A stretch of 11,394 nucleotides of DNA from Rhodospirillales bacterium (lineage in GTDB: Bacteria; Pseudomonadota; Alphaproteobacteria; CACIAM-22H2): positions 1-11,394 of the forward strand of contig JACQAF010000032.1 in the NCBI GenBank assembly GCA_016195145.1, read 5' to 3'. A model generated the notes under the pieces. It was not told the DNA's origin and ran no database searches. It saw nothing but the letters and a program-made list of their open reading frames with translations. This document shows, one piece after another, positions 6,154-11,394 of the stretch (position 1 is its first letter; each line of letters begins with the position of its first letter). The position numbers were made by a program, and so were the translations under genes.

Positions 6154-7470
6154 TTAGCCGCGCCGGCGGTGACGGTGGCGGCCCTGCTGCCGATGCGGCG
6201 GGGCGGCCGGGCGATCATTGCCGTTAGCCGTGGTGCTGGCTGCGGCGGCGTGGAAGGGGTGGCTGTCGACCACCGGCAGATTGCGGCGGATCAGTTTCTC
6301 GATGTCGCGCAGATAGGCGCGTTCCTCGCCGTCGCAGAACGAGATGGCGACGCCGCTCGCCCCGGCGCGTGCCGTGCGGCCGATGCGGTGGACATAGCTT
6401 TCCGGCACGTTGGGCAGGTCGTAATTGATCACATGCGTGATGCCGTCGATATCGATGCCGCGCGCAGCGATGTCGGTCGCCACCAGGATGCGAATGCGCC
6501 CCCGGCGGAAATTGTCGAGCGCGCGCTCGCGTGCACCCTGCGACTTGTTGCCGTGAATCGCGTCGGCCGGCACCTGGATGCGGCCGAGCTGCTCGACCAC
6601 CTTGTTCGCCCCATGCTTGGTGCGGGTGAAGACGAGAGCGCGGGCGATCGAGCGGTCCTTGAGCACTTCGGCGAGCAGCGCGCGCTTGTCGGATTTGCCG
6701 ACGAACAGCACCCACTGGTCGATCTTCTCGGCCGTCGAGGCGATCGGCGCGACCGCGACCTTGACCGGGTCGGCGAGGATGCTGTCGGCGAGCCGGGCGA
6801 TGTCGCCGGGCATGGTCGCCGAGAACAGCAGCGTCTGGCGGCGCGGCGGCAGGGTGGCGACGATCTTGCGCACGTCGTGGATGAAGCCCATGTCGAGCAT
6901 CCGGTCGGCCTCGTCGAGGACAAAAACCTCAAGTCCGCCGAGACGTACATGGCCCTGTTGCATCAGGTCGAGCAGGCGTCCCGGACAGGCGATCAGGATA
7001 TCGACGCCGCGCGCCAGCGCATGAACCTGCGGGTTCTGGCCGACGCCGCCGAAAATCACCGCCTGCGACATGCCGAGATGGCGGCCATAGGTGCGGAAGG
7101 ATTCGCCGATCTGGGTCGCCAGCTCGCGCGTCGGCGTGAGGATGAGGGTGCGGCATCCGCGCGGCGCGGCCGGCCGGCGCTGACCGGCGAGACGCTGAAG
7201 GATCGGCAGCGCGAAGGCCGCCGTCTTGCCGGTGCCGGTCTGGGCGCAGCCGAGAAGATCGCGGCCGGCAAGGAGGTGGGGAATGGCCTGGACCTGAATC
7301 GGCGTCGGCGTGACGTATTTTTCGGTTCGCAACGCCCGCTGGATCGGCTCGATCAGCGCGAGGTCGGCGAAGGTTACGTCGCCCGGTGCGGTCGGCGTAA
7401 TGGGTGCTGCAGGCGCAACAGGCGCCTGCGGCGTGCGGTCGGCGTGGGTCGTGTGGTTAGGTTGAAACAC
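6154..7470 (-). CDS. rhlE: DEAD-box ATP-dependent RNA helicase, RhlE type
   Basis: This 438-aa cytosolic RNA helicase fits roles in ribosome assembly, RNA decay or cold adaptation. All motifs are present: F-upstream and Q motif (FADLALIEPI, TPTPIQ at about 55-60), Walker A AQTGTGKT (76-83), PTRELA (113-118), GG (141-142), CPGR (162-165, with Cys where TPGR is usual), DEAD (186-189), SAT (217-219), VFTRTK (280-285), ARGID (336-340) and HRIGRTAR (361-368). The tail after about 405 is low-complexity and His/Arg-rich, a common RNA-binding extension. The N-terminal 30 residues are Pro/Ala-rich. I chose the GTG at 7470, with a weak purine-rich stretch (GAAAG) 10 bases upstream. A TTG at 7560 would add 30 Arg/Pro-rich residues unlike the family. 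The gene is convergent with glxR and has a long upstream region. Confidence 0.92.
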   Translation of the reverse strand: MFQPNHTTHADRTPQAPVAPAAPITPTAPGDVTFADLALIEPIQRALRTEKYVTPTPIQVQAIPHLLAGRDLLGCAQTGTGKTAAFALPILQRLAGQRRPAAPRGCRTLILTPTRELATQIGESFRTYGRHLGMSQAVIFGGVGQNPQVHALARGVDILIACPGRLLDLMQQGHVRLGGLEVFVLDEADRMLDMGFIHDVRKIVATLPPRRQTLLFSATMPGDIARLADSILADPVKVAVAPIASTAEKIDQWVLFVGKSDKRALLAEVLKDRSIARALVFTRTKHGANKVVEQLGRIQVPADAIHGNKSQGARERALDNFRRGRIRILVATDIAARGIDIDGITHVINYDLPNVPESYVHRIGRTARAGASGVAISFCDGEERAYLRDIEKLIRRNLPVVDSHPFHAAAASTTANGNDRPAAPPHRQQGRHRHRRRG

Positions 7471-7801
7471 TGTGATAGTTCTTTCTTTTGCTATCCATCG
7501 GGGCCCGCATCCGCGCAGGCGGCCAGGGCTGCGCCCAAAAGGGCGCGGCGCCAGCGCCAAAGTCCGGCGGGTCCGAAGGACGGTGATAAATGGAAATCTG
7601 CGCGGTGAGCGGGCGGCGCCGTCGTCTTTAGCGGGGCGGCCGGCCTGGTCTTTCTTCGGTTGGACCGCATCGCACGCGCGGGCCGCGGCGGTCCTGGTTG
7701 TTATCGGATGACCCCGGGATGGAGCGCGCCCGGCCAGTATGGCGTCAAAACCAGTGTGGCTTTAGGACGACGCTTCGCGCGATCCGCGGGAAGGAGACCC
7801 T
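7471..7801. other. intergenic stretch upstream of rhlE
   Basis: Together with 7802-7988, this is the longest stretch without a firm gene. It must hold the rhlE promoter (minus strand) and 5' leader. I see one strong small hairpin (7528-7549), no convincing -35/-10 pair, no tRNA and no repeat array. A plus-strand open frame of 79 codons (7472-7711) has no recognisable domain and no ribosome binding site, and I do not count it as a gene. Confidence 0.5.
7528..7549 (-). other. hairpin in the rhlE 5' region
   Basis: GCGCCC (7531-7536), AAAA and GGGCGC (7541-7546) form a 6-bp perfect stem, extended by one wobble and two more pairs to nine pairs. In an rhlE transcript the loop would be UUUU. It lies about 60 bases before the GTG start. 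It could be a leader structure of the kind that modulates helicase expression, but no function is shown by the sequence. Confidence 0.35.
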
Positions 7802-7945
7802 ATGTCTCGTGACGGAACATGGGGGTATCGGTTGGCAAAGTCAAGGAAAGATCGTCCGGTAGGCGGCAGATATGCCGAAATTGATTGGCTTTCGAAAGGT
7901 TTCGCAATCGTTAATTTAGTTCTGGACCGGTCGATCCTGAATTAG
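7802..7945 (+). CDS. possible small protein, 47 aa, unknown
   Basis: An ATG at 7802 follows AAGGAG (7791-7796) at a spacing of 5 bases, one of the better ribosome binding sites in the window. The frame runs 47 codons (start MSRDGTWGYRLAKSRK) to a TAG at 7945. The product is basic at the N-terminus with a short hydrophobic run (FAIVNLVL) near the C-terminus. I recognise no family. The last 20 or so bases overlap the proposed tetR promoter, which argues either for a leader gene ahead of tetR or for chance. Confidence 0.25.
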   Translation: MSRDGTWGYRLAKSRKDRPVGGRYAEIDWLSKGFAIVNLVLDRSILN

Positions 7946-7951
7946 TACAAA
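7923..7951 (+). promoter_or_regulatory. tetR promoter with operator-like sequence
   Basis: TGGACC (7923-7928) and TACAAA (7946-7951) are 17 bp apart, a plausible -35/-10 pair 37 bases before the tetR ATG. The flanking bases (TGGACCGnTCG on the left, AGTACAAA on the right) recur in front of the downstream CMD gene at 8578-8605 with 16 bp spacing. The central GACCGGTC is itself palindromic. Autoregulation by the TetR protein is the natural inference. Confidence 0.55.
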
Positions 7952-7988
7952 TACGCTTGGCGATGGCTAAAACGGAGACGGAAAACGA

Positions 7989-8570
7989 ATGGCGCGGCCC
8001 CGGGAATTCGATTCGGACGAAGCGGTGAATCGGGCGATGAACGTCTTTTGGGCGAAGGGCTATAGCGCGGCCTCGATGGACGATCTTGCCTCCGCCATGG
8101 GGTTGAGCCGCAGCAGCATCTACGCCACGTTCGGCAGCAAGCACGACCTGTTTCTGTCGGCGATTGATCGGTACAACGGGATCGTGACCCGCGATGCGGT
8201 GGACCTGCTGACAGGGCCCACGCCCGGCCGCGATGCGATTCGGATTCTCATCGAGGAACTGATTGAGCGGCTTTCGGGACCGGCGCACCGCCGCGGCTGC
8301 CTGGTGTGCAACTCGGCGATCGAGCTGGCGCCGCATGATCGGGCGACGCGCGAACGCGTCTTGCGGGCGTTTACGTTGGTTGAAGACAGCTTCATGGCCG
8401 CGATCGAGCGCGGCCGAAAGGCGGGGGACATTACGAGCGCGCTTGGCGACCGTGCGCTGGCCCGTTTTCTCGTTAGCAATATCAATGGCTTTCTGGTGCT
8501 GGCCAAAGCCGGCGTTCCTGCCGAAAGCCTGCACGAAACGGCGCGCGTCGTGCTCGCGGCGTTCGACTAA
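7989..8570 (+). CDS. TetR-family transcriptional regulator
   Basis: This 193-aa protein of normal TetR length starts MARPREFDSDEAVNRAMNVF. The helix-turn-helix (about residues 27-50) is SMDDLASAMGLSRSSIYATFGSK followed by HDLFLSAIDRY, the TetR_N signature with the SIYATFGSK recognition end. The C-terminal ligand domain contains RRGCLVCNSAIELAPHD (102-118), a block common in a TetR subgroup that usually reads GCLxxNxAxEL. The second cysteine (Cys104 and Cys107, spaced CxxC-like) is notable. The gene lies 79 bp upstream of the CMD/AhpD-like gene on the same strand, and both share promoter/operator motifs, so it probably represses itself and that gene. The ligand is unknown; an electrophile or oxidant would fit the neighbour. 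The ribosome site is modest (GGAG 11 bases upstream). Confidence 0.93.
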   Translation: MARPREFDSDEAVNRAMNVFWAKGYSAASMDDLASAMGLSRSSIYATFGSKHDLFLSAIDRYNGIVTRDAVDLLTGPTPGRDAIRILIEELIERLSGPAHRRGCLVCNSAIELAPHDRATRERVLRAFTLVEDSFMAAIERGRKAGDITSALGDRALARFLVSNINGFLVLAKAGVPAESLHETARVVLAAFD

Positions 8571-8574
8571 AAAA

Positions 8575-8606
8575 TTTTGGACCGTTCGGGAACGATCAGT
8601 ACAAAA
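8575..8606 (+). promoter_or_regulatory. 32-bp imperfect palindrome overlapping the CMD-gene promoter
   Basis: The stretch is symmetric about 8590/8591. The left half-site TTTTGGACCGTTCG (8575-8588) and the right half CGATCAGTACAAAA (8593-8606) match as TTTTG-AC-G-TCG on opposite strands. TGGACC (8578-8583) and TACAAA (8600-8605), 16 bp apart, also look like -35 and -10 elements, so a bound repressor would block the promoter. A related copy lies in front of tetR (7923-7951). Confidence 0.6.
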
Positions 8607-8649
8607 AAGATTCGACAGCAACTGCAACCCAGCGAAGGAAATCACGATC

Positions 8650-9090
8650 ATGCAAAAGTTTCAGATTCACACCGTCGATACCGCCCCAGCCGGCTCCGGC
8701 CCGACGCTCAATGCGATCGCGCAGGCCTACGGCTTCCTGCCCAACCTTGCCGGCGCGATGGCCGAGGCGCCGGCGTTGCTCAAGGCATACTGGGCGGTGA
8801 TCGGCATTTTCGATTCGGCGGACATCACCCTTAATCCGGCTGAACGCCAGATTGTGCTGCTGACGGCGAGCGTCGCTAACGAGTGCAGCTATTGCGCCGC
8901 CGCCCACACCATGCTCGGCGGGATGGTCGGTGTCGCTCCAGGGGATATCCAGGCGATCCGCGAAGGACGCGCCATGGCCGATCTCGGCGTGGCGGCAAAA
9001 ACGCTTTCCAACTACACCAACCATATCGCCAATCCGCCGTTGAACGCGCAGTTTGCAGCCCACGCCTTGCCGGCCCGCAAGGCAAGCTGA
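8650..9090 (+). CDS. carboxymuconolactone decarboxylase/AhpD-like protein, probably internally shortened
   Basis: This 146-aa protein has the CMD-family N-terminal half (GFLPNLAGAMAEAPALLKAYWAV, then LNPAERQIVLLTASVANECSYCAAAHT) with the redox motif C79-SY-C82 and His86, as in AhpD-type thiol peroxidase/reductase proteins. The usual C-terminal block KTLSNYTNHIANPPLNAQF (117-135) is also present. In the relatives I know, roughly 40-45 residues (two helices) separate the REGRPLAD block from the GVALKTLSNYTNHI block. Here they meet directly at Asp111-Leu112-Gly113 (near 8980-8988), so the protein looks shortened in frame from about 185 aa. Likely role: thiol-based detoxification of peroxides or electrophiles. 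It starts after AAGGAA with 9 bases spacing and is probably controlled by the upstream TetR protein. Confidence 0.85.
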   Translation: MQKFQIHTVDTAPAGSGPTLNAIAQAYGFLPNLAGAMAEAPALLKAYWAVIGIFDSADITLNPAERQIVLLTASVANECSYCAAAHTMLGGMVGVAPGDIQAIREGRAMADLGVAAKTLSNYTNHIANPPLNAQFAAHALPARKAS

Positions 9091-9105
9091 TCCGTCGTCC
9101 GTACG

Positions 9106-9146
9106 CGCGAGCCGGAAGCGGATGCCATTCCGCTTCCGGTTTCGCG
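9106..9146. terminator. strong hairpin between convergent CMD gene and lipoprotein hydrolase gene
   Basis: The perfect 10-bp arms CCGGAAGCGG (9112-9121) and CCGCTTCCGG (9130-9139) enclose an 8-base loop. After a small internal loop, CGCGA/TCGCG (9106-9110 and 9142-9146) extends the stem. It sits in the 64-bp gap between two convergent stop codons, so a two-way terminator is likely, although T-runs are short. Confidence 0.65.
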
Positions 9147-9154
9147 AACGGAAA

Positions 9155-11071
9155 TTATCGCCCGCCGGCCGGCGGCGGGAAGCGGGGCGTTTCGCCGCCG
9201 CCCGATTCCGAGTAGATGATGAACTTGAACGGATTGGTCTCCTGGTACCGTTCTTTCAGTTTGCGATAGGCGGTCAGCTTCAAATCGGCGAGGCGCGCCG
9301 AGGGCTGCTCCTGGGCGCTTGCCCAGGCGACGACGCGCACGGCGAGTTCGTAATCCCCCGCTTCGACCATTTCGGCGACGGCGTCGGCGATCCGCTCCGA
9401 CGGCAGGCGCAGATAGCGTCGCAAGAGCGCGCCGTAATCGCCGGCGTCGAGATGGTCGAGGCCTTCGGGGCCCGCCTGCCAGTATCCTAGGCGCTGGTCG
9501 TAAAGCCGGTTAATGATGTTCTCGCGCATCACAAGATAGGGGATTTGCGCTCGCGGTCGGTCGAGGATGAAGGGCGGGACGAGATTGAGGCGATGCAGCG
9601 CCGCACGGCTATTCTTGGCCTGGATCGCCTTGAGGGTCTCGGAGTGCAGCCAGTCGACGGTCGGTCGGACATCGGCGAGGATGGCGGGCGTCGGATACAG
9701 CCGCGTCAACGGCTCGTGACCGTGGAGAAGCGTTTTCGGGTTTACCGACACGATCAGATCGATAGCGGCGAGCAGGCCCGGAACGCTCCCTTCCTCGACG
9801 AAGGGGGCGCCGATATAGGGCATGATGAAATCGCCGACGAACATAATGCCGTAACGCGGCAGATGGATGAACATGTTGTCTTCGGTCTCGCCGCTCGGGG
9901 CGGGGATCAGATCGATCTCCGTACCGCCGACGACGATCCGCTTGCGCGCGGCGACCGGCTCGTCGGGCTGAAAATCGCGGATGAAATCGCCCGAGAACTT
10001 GCTGCCGAAGAAATATTCGAACAATGCCGGCGCGTTGACGCCGGCATCGCGTTCCTTCGCATAGTCGGCATGGGCGTAGAATTTCGCCCCCGGCGCGATT
10101 TCGCGATAGAAGCGGTGTCCGCCGATATGATCCCAGTGCGAATGGGTGATGAACACGGCAGTAAGCGGCGGCAAGCCGGGCTTTTCCTGGCGGAAATGCT
10201 CGTAAGCGGCGCGCGCCGAATCGGGGCGGGTGCCGGTATCGACGGCCATCATCTCCTTGCCGTCGTCGGAGACGATGAAATAAAGCTCGGTGAAGTCGAA
10301 ACCGGTGAGGACGAAAACCTTGCCCGGCACGATCTCGGTAAGGCGGCGGGCATGGAAGGTGAAGCCGTCGGTCGCCGAAACCGCGTAGGCGGTGGTCAAG
10401 AACTCCGGCTTGTCGAAACTCGTATAGCCGCTGCGGGCGAGCGCATCGCCGGCGGCGCGCTCGTCGCCGGCCTGCCGGCGGGCCAGGGCGAGATGGAAAT
10501 AGACCTCGCGCAGCCAGCCGCCATGCGGCGCGCGGGCCTGGTTGGCGATTGCCCAATCGAGCTCGCGGATCGCCGCGTCGGTTTTGCCGAACGAGGCGGG
10601 CAGGCGGGCATAGACGATGCCGGTCATCCAGCGGACGACGAATATCTCGCCGCCGGAAAGCCGCCGCGCCTCCTCGAACATGTCGATCGTCGCGTTAACC
10701 CAGGCGGTGCGCTGCAGAAGCGGGACGTCGTTGGCGTGCGAGGCCCGGAGCAGGCCGAGGCTGGCGAGATAGATCGATTTTATCGGCGGCGGCAGGCTGT
10801 CGCCGCGTTGTTCGAGGATGCTGGCGAAGAACGCCGCGCCCTCGGCCGGCTGGTTGGCGTTGAGATACTGGCTGGCCAACAGCACGATCGCCTGCGGATC
10901 GGGTGGGCGCGTGCCGGCGTTGAGCGCCTTGAGATATTCGAGATCGGGCCGGAAAACGCTCGGTGGCGCCTTGAGCGCGCCGCCGCAGCCGGCAACGGCA
11001 AGGGAAAGACCCGCCCACAGCGGCAACAGGATCAGCAAAAGGAAGAATCTCCGGCGCGGATAGGGAGTCAT
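9155..11071 (-). CDS. lipoprotein metallo-beta-lactamase-fold hydrolase, alkylsulfatase (SdsA)-like
   Basis: This 638-aa protein has a lipoprotein signal: basic MTPYPRRR, a hydrophobic run and the lipobox VAG|C with Cys29. Helical, TPR-like repeats follow (about 45-215). The metallo-beta-lactamase domain (about 240-460) has THSHWDHIGG (His310, His312, Asp314, His315), SGETED (Glu395/Glu397 where many relatives have His), VGDF (Asp414) and LLHGHEP (His450/His452). The C-terminal part (about 515-620, YDQRLGYWQAG, LPSERIADAVAEMVEAGDYELA) resembles the alkylsulfatase dimerisation domain. Family knowledge suggests a di-zinc hydrolase, perhaps of sulfate esters, anchored to a membrane and facing the periplasm; the substrate is inferred. 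The ATG at 11071 has GGAG 8 bases upstream; a longer reading from 11134 would bury the signal peptide. It is divergent from the HxlR gene. Confidence 0.85.
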   Translation of the reverse strand: MTPYPRRRFFLLLILLPLWAGLSLAVAGCGGALKAPPSVFRPDLEYLKALNAGTRPPDPQAIVLLASQYLNANQPAEGAAFFASILEQRGDSLPPPIKSIYLASLGLLRASHANDVPLLQRTAWVNATIDMFEEARRLSGGEIFVVRWMTGIVYARLPASFGKTDAAIRELDWAIANQARAPHGGWLREVYFHLALARRQAGDERAAGDALARSGYTSFDKPEFLTTAYAVSATDGFTFHARRLTEIVPGKVFVLTGFDFTELYFIVSDDGKEMMAVDTGTRPDSARAAYEHFRQEKPGLPPLTAVFITHSHWDHIGGHRFYREIAPGAKFYAHADYAKERDAGVNAPALFEYFFGSKFSGDFIRDFQPDEPVAARKRIVVGGTEIDLIPAPSGETEDNMFIHLPRYGIMFVGDFIMPYIGAPFVEEGSVPGLLAAIDLIVSVNPKTLLHGHEPLTRLYPTPAILADVRPTVDWLHSETLKAIQAKNSRAALHRLNLVPPFILDRPRAQIPYLVMRENIINRLYDQRLGYWQAGPEGLDHLDAGDYGALLRRYLRLPSERIADAVAEMVEAGDYELAVRVVAWASAQEQPSARLADLKLTAYRKLKERYQETNPFKFIIYSESGGGETPRFPPPAGGR

Positions 11072-11137
11072 TTCTGTCTCTCCGTTCGTATGGACGGGTG
11101 CGTTCCGGGCTGTCGGCAGCCAGGCGCAAAGCATGCA

Positions 11138-11212
11138 ATATCATTTAATATAGTAACAACAAAAAAACAAGTAACTTCTGAATCCGGATCCATTCGGCTA
11201 TACTATGAGGAT
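11138..11212. promoter_or_regulatory. AT-rich divergent promoter region, lipoprotein hydrolase / HxlR gene
   Basis: Base composition changes sharply to A/T-rich at about 11136-11175. AGTAAC occurs twice (11152-11157 and 11170-11175), 18 bp apart, on the same face of the helix to within about 1.7 turns. On the plus strand, TATACT (11199-11204) is a good -10 element ending only 8 bases before the HxlR ATG, with a poor -35. The repeats may be HxlR binding sites; that is inference. Confidence 0.45.
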
Positions 11213-11394
11213 ATGGCGCGGAAATTCGGCAAGAACTGCCCAGTGGCGCGCTCGCTCGACGTGTTGGGCGAGCGGTGGACGCTGCTGATCATTCGCGACT
11301 TGCTGTTCGGGTCGTGCCGGTACCAGGACCTGCTGACCTCGCTCGACGGCATCGCGCCCAATACCCTGTCGGCGCGGCTCAAGCGGCTGGAGGA
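11213..11394 (+). CDS. HxlR-family transcriptional regulator, 3' end cut by window
   Basis: Sixty complete codons are visible, from MARKFGKNCPVARSLDVLGE to SARLKRLEE at the window end. This is the N-terminal winged helix-turn-helix of the HxlR family: the conserved Cys9 in NCPVARSLDVLGERWTLLIIRDLL, then YQDLLTSLDGIAPNTLSARLKRLE with the recognition helix APNTLSARLKRL. HxlR proteins are dimeric cytosolic regulators, some of which sense electrophiles or oxidants through that Cys. The gene is divergent from the lipoprotein hydrolase, 141 bp away, and may control it. The -10 element ends 8 bases before this ATG and GAGG is only 2 bases upstream, so the mRNA may be leaderless. About half of the gene lies beyond the window. 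Confidence 0.9.
   Translation, partial: MARKFGKNCPVARSLDVLGERWTLLIIRDLLFGSCRYQDLLTSLDGIAPNTLSARLKRLE

Noticed and set aside
6169..7608. Plus-strand open frame of 479 codons opposite the helicase gene
   Set aside because: The minus strand shows every DEAD-box motif; the plus-strand product has no recognisable domain and no ribosome site.
7472..7711. Plus-strand 79-codon frame upstream of the tetR region
   Set aside because: It begins at a GTG without ribosome site and has no recognisable sequence pattern; it overlaps the helicase leader.
11072..11134. Start of the lipoprotein hydrolase at 11134, 21 residues longer
   Set aside because: It would place the signal peptide inside the chain; the ATG at 11071 has a ribosome site and gives a standard lipoprotein signal.
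1..11394. CRISPR array, tRNA, IS element or attachment site
   Set aside because: No regularly spaced repeats, tRNA cloverleaf, transposase-like frame or terminal inverted repeats were seen on reading either strand.

Overview
GC-rich window (about two thirds G+C inside genes) carrying ordinary chromosomal bacterial genes. The codon usage and the families present suggest a proteobacterium, most likely an alphaproteobacterium. That placement is inference from the sequence alone. There is no rRNA, tRNA, CRISPR array, IS element or phage gene.

Layout, left to right: (1) the 3' part of a YibF-like glutathione S-transferase gene, convergent with a LysR-type regulator gene; (2) an IclR-family, AllR-like regulator, divergent from the LysR gene, followed after 294 bp by a co-oriented glyoxylate operon gcl-hyi-glxR (genes 41-45 bp apart, each with a good Shine-Dalgarno); (3) a convergent RhlE-type DEAD-box RNA helicase gene with a 518-bp upstream region that may hold one very small ORF; (4) a TetR-family regulator and a carboxymuconolactone decarboxylase/AhpD-like protein, preceded by matching promoter/operator sequences; (5) a convergent lipoprotein metallo-beta-lactamase-fold hydrolase related to alkylsulfatases; (6) the 5' end of an HxlR-family regulator, divergent from the lipoprotein gene and cut by the window end.

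The central unit is the glyoxylate-to-glycerate (tartronate semialdehyde) pathway. Gcl joins two glyoxylates with loss of CO2 to give tartronate semialdehyde, GlxR reduces it to D-glycerate, and Hyi interconverts it with hydroxypyruvate. The AllR-like gene fits as a glyoxylate-responsive repressor, and two TTCCAT-n(3-4)-ATGGAA palindromes in front of gcl are good operator candidates. No glycerate kinase or hydroxypyruvate reductase gene lies next to the operon here.

Three oddities stand out. The Gcl has Glu (residue 50) where E. coli Gcl has the well-known Val51. GlxR is only 235 aa because about 67 residues are missing in frame from its middle, including most of the interdomain helix and the KD substrate region. 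The CMD/AhpD-like protein also seems to lack about 40-45 internal residues in frame. Whether these deletions are real biology or assembly artefacts cannot be decided from sequence alone.
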